Shown one piece after another: positions 25,566 to 34,170 of a stretch of 64,000 nucleotides of DNA. Each line of letters begins with the position of its first letter. The first letter of the stretch is position 1. Made by a program: the position numbers and the translations under genes. Origin of the DNA: Winogradskyella wandonensis (lineage in GTDB: Bacteria > Bacteroidota > Bacteroidia > Flavobacteriales > Flavobacteriaceae); assembly GCF_004346845.1 (NCBI RefSeq), contig NZ_SMGI01000002.1, forward strand, positions 310,001 through 374,000, given 5' to 3'. The notes beneath the pieces were generated by a model. That model worked only from the letters and a program-made list of their open reading frames with translations. It was not told the DNA's origin and did no database searches.

Positions 25566-28343
25566 TTATTCTATTAATACGATATCATCGAAATAATAAG
25601 TCCCTCCAGTTGTAATTGGACTATCCGTCTGGTCGTTATCTGGCTTGATTACCAATCTAAAGTACGATGTTGGTGCAGGCATAGCCGTGAAAGTAAAGCT
25701 CACTTCTGTCCAGACATTAGCATCGGTTACCGTCACAAATGCTGGTGGCGGATTTCCAACAGTTGGTTCGTCTTGAGCTACTTCGAATCGGAAAACAGTA
25801 TTTGGTTTAGTTGAATATATTTTCATTCTAAACTCATGACTTGGATTTGATAAATCAAAATTACTTCCAAAATTATTTTGCACTCCAGCAAAGAATTCCG
25901 AACCAGCTGGTTTATCAACCATTAAAACTGCACTTGAGGTATTTATGCCAGAAGGATTAGGATTATCATCTAAACCAGAGGTTAAGCCCGCTCCAAAATT
26001 AAGGCTTTGTGGGAAAGTCTCGCAACCTTCAAAATCTAATGGTAACGAGGATGCTGCAACCTCTCCAGTGGTACAATTACCACCTGTAGGTCCGCCTCCA
26101 CCACCAGGAGAGCCATACACCATAATATCGTCAAAGTAATAAGTACTACCATCTGCAACGTTGAAATTGAAGAATATTACTAATTTGTTGAACTGTGGTG
26201 TTGCGGTTGGGGCAAAGTCATAAGTTAACTCTGTCCATGTATTTGCCGCGCCTGTTGTTTGGAGAATTTCTACAAAGTTACCAGCATTGCCTATTTCTTC
26301 AAGTTTTAATAACACAGGAGTATTTGCAATTGGTGACCAAACTTTCATCTTAATACCTTCTGAAGCGTTGAAATCTAACTTCTCTGCCAAGTCAATTTGT
26401 AAATTGTCAAAAGGTGAGTTGTTAAATCTAACTGCTTGACCTACTTTACAAGACGTATTTACAGGTCCAGCAAAGTCAGGATTATCAATCCAAGAAAATC
26501 CTGTGTTGTCTTCGATTATAGCTGGAGTATTTGTTTGGAATGTAATATTTAAATCTGCAGCTGCAATGGACTCAGAAGTTTCTGGAACGCAAGTTCCTCC
26601 GCCACCACCTGAGCCATAAACCATAAGGTCGTCGAAATAATAAGTGCTAGCATCACCAACGTTAAAGTTGAAAAATATAACTAGTTTATTAAATTGAGGT
26701 GTCGCCGTGGCTGCAAAATCATACGTTAACTCTGTCCATGTATTGGCAGCTCCAGTAGTTTGCAAAATTTCCACGAAGTTACTTGGATTACCAATTTCTT
26801 CAAGTTTTAATAAAACCGGCGTATTAGCCACTGGTGACCAAACTTTCATTTTGATACCTTCAGAAGTATTAAAATCCAATTTATCTGCTAAATCAATTTG
26901 AAGATTATCGAATGGTGAGTTATTAAATCTAGTTACTTGCCCCACTTTACATGATGTATTTATAGGTCCAGCAGCATCAGGATTGTCAATCCAAGAGAAA
27001 GCTACATTATCTTCAATTACAGGAGGCGTATTTGTTTGAAATGTAATATTTAAATCTGCTGCAGCTATGGATTCTGTCGTTTCAGGAGTGCAAGGTCCTC
27101 CAGTATCGCCAGCCACTTGTTCGATATCATCTATGTAAAACGTTCCGGCATCGGTCTGATTAAATGCTACGAATAAGACCATATCATTATAAGAACCTGT
27201 AGAGCCTAAAGTAAATGTTAGCTCTTCCCATCCGCTTCCTGTGTGGTTTTGTAAGTTTTCAACATCGCCTTCAGTACCATCTTCAAACTTCAGTAATATA
27301 GGTAGGGCTTGATTAGAGAACAGTTTTAAACGCACACTATTTTCTGTAGAAAAGTCTATAGGCACATCAAGATTGAAAAAGGCATTTTCAAAATTATCGC
27401 CAACATTTGTGATTTGCCCAACCTTTGACGCCGTAGCGTTAATACCCGATAATTCTGGATTATCTACGACTGTAAAGCTTACATTTCCTACGATTTTTGT
27501 AGCATAATCTATTGTTTCGCAATCAAAATCGATAGGTAATGCTAAATCAGTATCTTCACAAGGAATATCGTTTGTATTAATTTGAGTAATGTCATCTAAG
27601 TAAAATGTTCCAGAAGTTACACCTGGTCCATCAACAAAAAAAGTAACGCCATTATAGCTTGCTGCAGAGTCGAATGTAAAATATAATTCTTCCCAGCCAG
27701 AACCACCATGACTTGCTGTTACTTCTATATCACCTGCGGTACCATCTTCGAGTTTTAAAAGTATATCTACTGCCGATGTTGCCCAGAATAAAACTTTTAC
27801 TGTTTTGTCTTCCGTTAAGTTAAGTGGTTCTCCTAAATCGAACAAAACACCTTCGAAAGTAGCGCCACTATTTGTAATAGCACCAACATTAGAGACTGTA
27901 GGATTAGCACCAGAAGCATCTGGGTTTTCTACAATTGCGAATGACGCACCTCCAAAAACAGAAGGCTCGTAATTAACTAAAGGATTATCGAATGTAATTG
28001 GAAAAGCTATTTCTTCTGGAATGCTGATAACTATGGTATCTTCGAAGGTATCTGAAGCACCAGCCACATTTTTTGCTTCTAAAACTACGGTATACGTTCC
28101 TGAAGTGTACACCTTTATTGGATTAACCTCCGTGGATGTAGTTCCGTCGCCAAAATCCCATGAGTAGGTATTAGCGTTAGTCGATGTATTAATAAAAGAT
28201 ACAACGCCTGTGTCTTGATTAATTGTTTGTGTGAATTCTGCATTAATCTGTGGCAAAACGACATCATCCTCGTCACATCCTAAATAGGCTAAAGCCAAAA
28301 ATAGGATTGATAGCAATTTTATTCCTTTGGTTATGTTTTTCAT
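25566..28343 (-). CDS. Surface lipoprotein with PKD domain and five repeated glycan-binding-like modules
   Basis: This 925-residue lipoprotein (lipobox ALAYLGC, C23) has no catalytic domain. Residues about 33-110 are a PKD domain (NTYSWDFGDGTTSTEVNP). Then come five related beta-sandwich modules of about 150-167 residues separated by Gly/Pro/Cys-rich linkers, each with a WIDNP/VENPDASG-like start, a VxLKLE(D/E) strand, a GWEELYFTF/WTELTYDF strand, and a closing TYYFDDI. Modules three and four are nearly identical. The modules resemble carbohydrate-binding domains, so the protein probably holds beta-glucan at the cell surface, taking the role SusD or SusE-like proteins have elsewhere. It lies 23 bases behind the GH16 gene. 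Ligand binding is inferred. Confidence 0.82.
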   Translation of the reverse strand: MKNITKGIKLLSILFLALAYLGCDEDDVVLPQINAEFTQTINQDTGVVSFINTSTNANTYSWDFGDGTTSTEVNPIKVYTSGTYTVVLEAKNVAGASDTFEDTIVISIPEEIAFPITFDNPLVNYEPSVFGGASFAIVENPDASGANPTVSNVGAITNSGATFEGVLFDLGEPLNLTEDKTVKVLFWATSAVDILLKLEDGTAGDIEVTASHGGSGWEELYFTFDSAASYNGVTFFVDGPGVTSGTFYLDDITQINTNDIPCEDTDLALPIDFDCETIDYATKIVGNVSFTVVDNPELSGINATASKVGQITNVGDNFENAFFNLDVPIDFSTENSVRLKLFSNQALPILLKFEDGTEGDVENLQNHTGSGWEELTFTLGSTGSYNDMVLFVAFNQTDAGTFYIDDIEQVAGDTGGPCTPETTESIAAADLNITFQTNTPPVIEDNVAFSWIDNPDAAGPINTSCKVGQVTRFNNSPFDNLQIDLADKLDFNTSEGIKMKVWSPVANTPVLLKLEEIGNPSNFVEILQTTGAANTWTELTYDFAATATPQFNKLVIFFNFNVGDASTYYFDDLMVYGSGGGGGTCVPETSESIAAADLNITFQTNTPAIIEDNTGFSWIDNPDFAGPVNTSCKVGQAVRFNNSPFDNLQIDLAEKLDFNASEGIKMKVWSPIANTPVLLKLEEIGNAGNFVEILQTTGAANTWTELTYDFAPTATPQFNKLVIFFNFNVADGSTYYFDDIMVYGSPGGGGGPTGGNCTTGEVAASSLPLDFEGCETFPQSLNFGAGLTSGLDDNPNPSGINTSSAVLMVDKPAGSEFFAGVQNNFGSNFDLSNPSHEFRMKIYSTKPNTVFRFEVAQDEPTVGNPPPAFVTVTDANVWTEVSFTFTAMPAPTSYFRLVIKPDNDQTDSPITTGGTYYFDDIVLIE
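26110..27111. repeat. Tandem 501-bp direct repeat within the PKD lipoprotein gene
   Basis: Two consecutive units, 26110-26610 and 26611-27111, encode the near-identical modules four and three. The period is 501 bases (167 codons), set by the GAGCCATA starts of both units. Protein identity is high by eye, while third codon positions differ often. Confidence 0.85.
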
Positions 28344-28366
28344 AATATTTTTGAATTGTGTGGTTG

Positions 28367-29215
28367 TTATCTTTGGTAAACTCTTACGTAATCAACAAGC
28401 ATTGTTTGCGGAAACTCGGTTTCTGCATTTGGTGGCCCAGGTAAATTGCCGCCTACAGCTACGTTTAGAATAATATAAAATGGTCTGTCATTAAATACCC
28501 ATTCTCCTGGAACATCTTCTGGAGTAATTTGATTATACAATACATCGTCTATGTAATAATTAATATAGTTTGGTCCCCATTCTATCCCATAAATATGAAA
28601 TTCTGTATCCACTCTAGTATTTTGAAGTGTATAACTTTTAGAAATAGACTCTGCTCCAGAATAGCCTGGACCATGTACTGTACCAAAAATGGTCGTTGGC
28701 TCGTCACCAACATTCTCCATAATATCTATTTCTCCAATCCGAGGCCAAATAGAACCATCGCTATCATCCCCTAATAACCAGAATGCAGGCCAATAGCCTT
28801 GTCCGTATGGTAAACGAATACGCGCCTCGAAACGTCCATAAAGCTGCTGAAACTTATTCTTAGTTTGTAGTCTTGCAGAGGTATATTGCGCGCCATTAAA
28901 GTCTTCCTGCTGCGCGGTAATTAGCAAATAACCATTCTCTGTCGTAGCGTTTTCTGGTCTATCAGTATAGTACTGCAGCTCATTATTTCCCCAACCTGGT
29001 ATGCCTTGGGCTGCACCATCACCAATATCGAAATTCCAAATATCTCTATTGATTTGACCATCAATATCAAAATTATCTTCGAGTACTAAATTATCGAATG
29101 TCGCTACGGTCTGTGTTTCGTCTGTATTACAACTCGTGAAAAACAGAAATGATAAAAGACTAACCCCAAATACTGAGCAGACTCTCATTTCTTTTGTATT
29201 TCTTTTCAATTTCAT
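28367..29215 (-). CDS. GH16 laminarinase lipoprotein
   Basis: This 282-residue endo-beta-1,3-glucanase has a lipoprotein signal (FLFFTSC, C29) and one family 16 beta-jelly-roll. The catalytic signature is WPRIGEIDIMENVG, with nucleophile E162, helper D164 and acid/base E167. Other laminarinase segments are WNFDIGDGAAQGIPGWGNNELQYYT near the N-terminus, RFEARIRLPYGQGYWPAFWLLG, and HIYGIEWGPNYINYYIDD. These fit the GH16 laminarinase subfamily. Being lipid-anchored, it would make the first cuts in the polymer at the cell surface. A second ATG at 29188 gives a tighter signal peptide and is an equally possible start. It lies between two binding lipoprotein genes with gaps of 21 and 23 bases. Confidence 0.95.
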   Translation of the reverse strand: MKLKRNTKEMRVCSVFGVSLLSFLFFTSCNTDETQTVATFDNLVLEDNFDIDGQINRDIWNFDIGDGAAQGIPGWGNNELQYYTDRPENATTENGYLLITAQQEDFNGAQYTSARLQTKNKFQQLYGRFEARIRLPYGQGYWPAFWLLGDDSDGSIWPRIGEIDIMENVGDEPTTIFGTVHGPGYSGAESISKSYTLQNTRVDTEFHIYGIEWGPNYINYYIDDVLYNQITPEDVPGEWVFNDRPFYIILNVAVGGNLPGPPNAETEFPQTMLVDYVRVYQR

Positions 29216-29236
29216 CTTTTATTTATTTTTCTCTAA

Positions 29237-30673
29237 TTAATAGAAGTATATGTTATCTACAAAAATGTTAGATATGGTTGGACTAGCAGGACCGTCTTCT
29301 GAATTAAACAACAGTAAGCCAATTCGAGACCTATCTGAAAGACCTGAGAAACTTGATAACGGAATATCGAAGCTCACCCAGGCATCTTGTTGCAATTCAC
29401 TTCCGTTTATTAAGTAAGACCCAACAGTTTCAGTAGAACCATAGTTTGTTAATTGTAATAATAGTCTATCTCCTGCCTGCAATGCTTCTTGCACATTAAT
29501 ATCTATGTGTAAAGTATTTAGATTCGTTGCATTTACTGGAGAAACTGCTTCAGCAGGGAAAATAACATCGTTAAATACAATTCCTACAAAATTTAAGTTA
29601 GTGTAACTAATTATGGATTGGTTTCCTATTGGCAATACACCACCTAGTGTTGTTTGGAATGGTTCGAAGAAAGAATTATATCTAGATACAGGAATATCTG
29701 TGTAGGCATCACTAAACAACGATACGACTGATTCTGGGCTTTGTGTTGGTGTTGGTGCAAAATTAAAACTTCCAACGGATGTTAATTCCATTGAACCTTG
29801 GGCTGCAACACCGTTAAGTTGTGCTGTGATAGTTGCTGTACCTTCACCAATGATTTGGATTTCTCCAGACTCATTTACTATTGCTACGTCTAAGTTTGAC
29901 GATTCAAAATTGAAATATGCTGGTGCTGGACTAACCTCTACATTACTTCCATCGGCAATATTAAATATTTGAGATAATCCCGAAACATTTAGTGTTGTTC
30001 CTGTAAAAGCTTGCTGAACGATATCCTGTCCATCAAAAATTCTTGGTCTTGGTTGTGCTACTGTTCCTAAGTTTTCGAAACGCAACTCGTCTATCCAAAA
30101 GGTAAATCCAAAACCATTAGTACTATTTGTGCCTGCAGAAAAAATAAACATTCCTTTTTCTTGTACCAATTTTGAAGCATCTGGAATTGGCACTGTATAT
30201 TTTCTCCAATCTGTAGACAACTGAATGTTTTCTCGGGTAACTGCAAACTTGTTTTGGTCGAAATCTGTTCCGAAACCGACGAGACCAACAGTAGCTGTAG
30301 TAGATCCTTTGGCCCAAAACGTTAAGGCATCAAAACCTGTTAAATCTCTACCATCACCACGGTCTAAAAATATACCGCCTATAAAACCACCTGCAGGGTC
30401 ATTAGGTGCAGGCACGTCTACTCTTATCGACGTTGTTCCTTGAAAAGCCTCGTTATTGTCAGTCCCAAATCCATCTGGATTTGCACCACCCGCAGGGTCG
30501 AATGATACAAAAAACTCGTCTGTAAGACTTACCGGTGCATCTATAAAAATATCACCATTCTTTGGAAAGGTAGCAAACTGAACATCCTCTGACAATCCTC
30601 TTTCACATGACACAACCAAGCATAGCAGCGTAAAAACAAATACTATATTATGTATACTTCTATTTATTTTCAT
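29237..30673 (-). CDS. Surface lipoprotein with two binding-like domains and a bacterial Ig-like domain
   Basis: This 478-residue lipoprotein starts at the ATG at 30673 (MKINRSIHN, lipobox CLVVSC). An in-frame TTG 18 bases upstream overlaps the preceding gene and is less likely. Domain order: a beta-sandwich (about 30-210) with a CBM-like core, including GRDLTGFDALTFWAKGSTTATVGLVGFG and a closing FTFWIDELRFEN; a BIG2-like segment (about 225-300, NESGEIQIIGEGTATITAQLNG); and a second sandwich (about 310-478) starting PESVVSLFSDAYTDIPV and ending FVDNIYFY. That last domain matches the middle sandwich of the T9SS protein at 14785-16590. No catalytic residues are seen. It lies 7 bases behind the glycosidase-barrel gene and probably binds glucan at the surface. 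Confidence 0.82.
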   Translation of the reverse strand: MKINRSIHNIVFVFTLLCLVVSCERGLSEDVQFATFPKNGDIFIDAPVSLTDEFFVSFDPAGGANPDGFGTDNNEAFQGTTSIRVDVPAPNDPAGGFIGGIFLDRGDGRDLTGFDALTFWAKGSTTATVGLVGFGTDFDQNKFAVTRENIQLSTDWRKYTVPIPDASKLVQEKGMFIFSAGTNSTNGFGFTFWIDELRFENLGTVAQPRPRIFDGQDIVQQAFTGTTLNVSGLSQIFNIADGSNVEVSPAPAYFNFESSNLDVAIVNESGEIQIIGEGTATITAQLNGVAAQGSMELTSVGSFNFAPTPTQSPESVVSLFSDAYTDIPVSRYNSFFEPFQTTLGGVLPIGNQSIISYTNLNFVGIVFNDVIFPAEAVSPVNATNLNTLHIDINVQEALQAGDRLLLQLTNYGSTETVGSYLINGSELQQDAWVSFDIPLSSFSGLSDRSRIGLLLFNSEDGPASPTISNIFVDNIYFY

Positions 30674-30680
30674 CTTAAAA

Positions 30681-33600
30681 CTATTTTCCAATGTTAATAT
30701 TTACGTATGTTCTAATCTCCCATTCTTGACCATTTGGAAAGCCAACTGGACTAATTGGTGGCGGTTGGTTAGGGTTAGTTGCATTAGGGTCTGGAGCAAG
30801 CGGTAAGAATCTTGGTGAAAATTCATTTAAAGAACGCCATGTGCCTCTAATCCCGATTCTTGTACTTGGCAATAAAAACCAGTCTGGTTTGCTTATACTT
30901 GTCGATATATCTAACATCAACTGCGTTGGGAAGGTGAGGTTAAAATCCCTATGGTAATCGTAAGGTCCCCAGTCGTTAATTTTTACATGCGCTTGCAACA
31001 TCATCTTTTTGTAGATGGCTCTAATGTCACCTCCAAAACGCTTAATTAATCTATCACTATCGCCATTTGCTTGGCCATTTCCATAATAGAAATTACCAAT
31101 TATACCTAATTCGTTATTTAGCTTAGATACCATTCTAGAATTAATTTCCCATAAATCTTCAGCTGGTGCTGATTGACCAAACCTTAACAAACTACGGTCT
31201 GCTTGGAAACCTATATGGCCATCCATGGTTGTTGGTAAACGGCGATAAGTAAAGCCAAGGTTAGCTGCAAATTTTGCATCTTCTGCTCGATCATTATTCC
31301 ATTCGTACATCCATGTGCCAGGAGTTGGATCGTAGGTCACCAACATTTCGTAACCATAAGTTTCACGATTTCCGTTTCGTACAGCGAAAGGATCGTCAAT
31401 AAAGTTTCTTAATCGCCCAGGACCTTGAACGTCGTTTGGCATTGCATCGATTAAAGGTTTTTGGAACATGAAATTTGGTGCGATTTGAAACTTTCCAATA
31501 GAATAGGTGAAACCAGACAATATATTCGTCATATTTCCACTACCTGAGTCTCTTAATCTCCAGCCAGTAAATGTTTGTGTTTGGTCTGCACCACCATTGG
31601 CTACTAAGCCCATGTAAGATGCTTGTCCGTACCAATTAAAACGACCGCCTTGATACGTGACTTTAAATTTACCTCCCCAATTATCGCTAGACTGAATTTT
31701 ATCCGTGTACACCACATAATTTCCAGGTGTGCCTCTTACATCCTGAAAGGTAGTTCCGTTTAGTGGACTTCCAGCCCACATTCCACCGACCTTAATATTA
31801 AATTTTCCAAAATCTTTTTCAACAGCTAAAGTTGCTCTTTCAGCAGGAAATGGTGGTATAATACCACTTCGTACTTGATTAGCATCTAGAACACGTTCTC
31901 CTGTTTCAGGGTCGATTTGAATATCCGTTTCGAAATCTCTTTGGTAGATACCTGTAATGTCAAAACCTTTATAATTTTTTGAATACTTAAATAACATGGT
32001 AGGATTTGCTCCCCACCATAATTGTGGACCAATAGCTGCTTTTAAACCTTTAAAAGCACCTTTACCATCAATCTCTGCTCCTAATATTTCACCGCCATAA
32101 ATATCTAAATTAGGACCGTAGTTTGCTTCTGGATAAAGCCCAAAGAAATCACCTTCGTAACCCCAGTGATAGTGACCAGTTCTATAAAATCCGCGAATAT
32201 CAAAATCTTTGGCATTCCACTCGAACGCTGCTTGATAAAGTGTAATTCGCTCGCCGTTGTTAACAACATTGTTATCTTCATCTACTTCTACTGGTCGTGT
32301 AATGCTTTCGTAAAATATTTCGTTAATTGGATTTCCTGCTACATTTCCGACGATGTTAAAATCTACATTTGCCCTTAAATTGGCAGAAGGTTTTGCCTCT
32401 ACGCCGATAAAGAATGACTGCATATGATCAAAACCTAATTGATTTGGCCTTTGAGTAGGATTATCTTCATCAGGTGTTTCAGGAGTAGTTATTAAACTTC
32501 CGCCAGTACTAAAGGTTGAAAAATTAGCCGATAGTCTGCTAATACTTAACTTTCCGCCATCCATAGCGTCTAAAGCTGCTTTGTCTCCTCTAGCCCTTAA
32601 AACAGCGTCCATAATGTTGATGTTGCTAAAGTAATTTTCTATAAAATCTACATCAACACCTTCTTCGTAAGGATTAATTCTATGCGCTTCTTTTAAAGCA
32701 TAATATGCCGCTCTTGGGTATAAATCGTACAAACCTCTCTCGTTGGTTGGACCTTTTGCACAGATACCAAACCACTCTTCATTCATATTAAAATCGCCTT
32801 CTTTAGCTTGGTCTCTGGAGTAGCCTCCGTTAGGCCAAGTGGCAACTGTGTTGTGAACATCGAAATCTTTAGTCTGGTTCCACTTCCACCAACCATCACT
32901 AGATTGAAAGGTAAATCCACCTAAAGAATTTCCTGCCTTTCCCACACCTGCCGCGTTCTGATAAATTTCTTTCCAATTACCTAAATTATAATACGCTTGT
33001 GTGTATTGATCTTCTTTATTATCTCTAGCGTTAAACGCATCTGCACCAAACTCTGCGAATAAAATTGGCTTGTCCAATTCATCCTTTACTCTTTGAAAAG
33101 CATCTCCGAATGAAATCCCGCGATACATATTTGTTCCGTAAATATCTACATCTGTACAATACTGCTTAACAATATCTAGATATAATAAATCTCCATTACA
33201 TATGGCTACTGGCACAGAAGAGTCTATTTTCTTGATTTCTATAGCCGCATCATTAAAGGCTTTGTAGAGGCCTTCAGCTGCTAGTCGAATTCCAGGGTCA
33301 ACGCCATCTATAGGGATTGCTTCTGTCTCCGCGCCGGTCCAAGACAAATGATAATTGTTTTCGTTACCTACCATGTAAAGTAAAAGACCTGGCGTATTCT
33401 TATACTTTTTGGCCATGTCGGTTACTTCTTTCATTAAAACTTTACGAGTAGCTTCATCGGTGTAATCTGTTTGTGGCGTCCATGCTCCATTTATTGTAAG
33501 TCCATAAGCTCCAAACTGCGTATTAAGCATTGTATATATGCCATAGTTCTCATAAATGTAAGTAATCCATCGCGGCTCTAAACCGTAGGTGCGTATAGCA

Positions 33601-33863
33601 TTTACACCCATATTCTTAAATATCTGCATTTCTGAATCTAGTGCAGATTTTATGATGTCATCAGAACTATTCCAAATACCTTTGTCTAGGATACCATTTC
33701 CGATTGGCACATAATCCCAATTGATACCATTAATAACAAATTCTTTTCCGTTAACTATAAGCTTTTGCCCGTCGTTGACTTTTTGCACGTATACACTTGC
33801 AGATTGTGATAGCGCAGAAAAGGAAATACTTAGTACTAATAAACTCAGAAATAATCTTTTCAT
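30681..33863 (-). CDS. Clan GH-A glycosidase domain fused to an outer-membrane beta-barrel
   Basis: This 1060-residue protein has a signal peptide (1-20, ending ALSQ) and two parts. Residues about 25-400 look like a TIM-barrel glycosidase: INGINWDYVPIG, NAIRTYGLEPRW, LLYMVGNENNYHL with candidate acid/base E168, and PILFAEFGADAF with candidate nucleophile E271. The style is close to GH2/GH5/GH17 enzymes, but I cannot name the family. Residues about 440-1060 are alternating amphipathic strands with aromatic ends (FFIGVEAKPSANLRANVDF, FDIRGFYRTGHYHWGYEGD, closing IRTYVNINIGK), typical of a large porin-like barrel. It is the first gene of the locus. A catalytic porin replacing the missing SusC channel is an attractive inference. 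Confidence 0.72.
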   Translation of the reverse strand: MKRLFLSLLVLSISFSALSQSASVYVQKVNDGQKLIVNGKEFVINGINWDYVPIGNGILDKGIWNSSDDIIKSALDSEMQIFKNMGVNAIRTYGLEPRWITYIYENYGIYTMLNTQFGAYGLTINGAWTPQTDYTDEATRKVLMKEVTDMAKKYKNTPGLLLYMVGNENNYHLSWTGAETEAIPIDGVDPGIRLAAEGLYKAFNDAAIEIKKIDSSVPVAICNGDLLYLDIVKQYCTDVDIYGTNMYRGISFGDAFQRVKDELDKPILFAEFGADAFNARDNKEDQYTQAYYNLGNWKEIYQNAAGVGKAGNSLGGFTFQSSDGWWKWNQTKDFDVHNTVATWPNGGYSRDQAKEGDFNMNEEWFGICAKGPTNERGLYDLYPRAAYYALKEAHRINPYEEGVDVDFIENYFSNINIMDAVLRARGDKAALDAMDGGKLSISRLSANFSTFSTGGSLITTPETPDEDNPTQRPNQLGFDHMQSFFIGVEAKPSANLRANVDFNIVGNVAGNPINEIFYESITRPVEVDEDNNVVNNGERITLYQAAFEWNAKDFDIRGFYRTGHYHWGYEGDFFGLYPEANYGPNLDIYGGEILGAEIDGKGAFKGLKAAIGPQLWWGANPTMLFKYSKNYKGFDITGIYQRDFETDIQIDPETGERVLDANQVRSGIIPPFPAERATLAVEKDFGKFNIKVGGMWAGSPLNGTTFQDVRGTPGNYVVYTDKIQSSDNWGGKFKVTYQGGRFNWYGQASYMGLVANGGADQTQTFTGWRLRDSGSGNMTNILSGFTYSIGKFQIAPNFMFQKPLIDAMPNDVQGPGRLRNFIDDPFAVRNGNRETYGYEMLVTYDPTPGTWMYEWNNDRAEDAKFAANLGFTYRRLPTTMDGHIGFQADRSLLRFGQSAPAEDLWEINSRMVSKLNNELGIIGNFYYGNGQANGDSDRLIKRFGGDIRAIYKKMMLQAHVKINDWGPYDYHRDFNLTFPTQLMLDISTSISKPDWFLLPSTRIGIRGTWRSLNEFSPRFLPLAPDPNATNPNQPPPISPVGFPNGQEWEIRTYVNINIGK

Positions 33864-34170
33864 GTTGGTAGTTGTATTGTAAAGTAACGTATATTAATCT
33901 TCGATGACACGAACTACATCGTTGTAGCAAAAAGAGCTTCCCATCGCAGATTTAGTAAAATTAAGTGTATATAATGCGAATTTGATAAAATTAACCACAA
34001 TAAAAAATATACATCTTAAATAAAAGTATAATTTTTTGATAAATTCTCAGTTAATATACACAACCAACTGTCTAACAGCTACTTATATAACAAGCCAAAC
34101 CTAATGACAGCGGCGCTTTAATTCCATTTGTATAGGTAATGTTGTGTTTTAAACAGCAAATGTTAATGTA
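33864..34170. promoter_or_regulatory. Leader region of the glucan operon
   Basis: These 307 AT-rich bases lie between the sensor gene and the first structural gene, both on the minus strand. I see the palindrome described at 33914-33927 and one possible minus-strand -7 element, TAGGTTTG at 34103-34096, without a clear -33 partner. It holds no credible reading frame and no clear terminator after the sensor gene. Confidence 0.45.
33914..33927. promoter_or_regulatory. Candidate operator, CTACATCGTTGTAG
   Basis: A 5-bp perfect inverted repeat (CTACA/TGTAG) surrounds TCGT, so the site is centred on CG, the usual shape of LacI-family operators. It lies 51 bases before the start of the glycosidase-barrel gene. 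A LacI-family gene closes the same locus. The pairing of the two is a guess. Confidence 0.35.
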
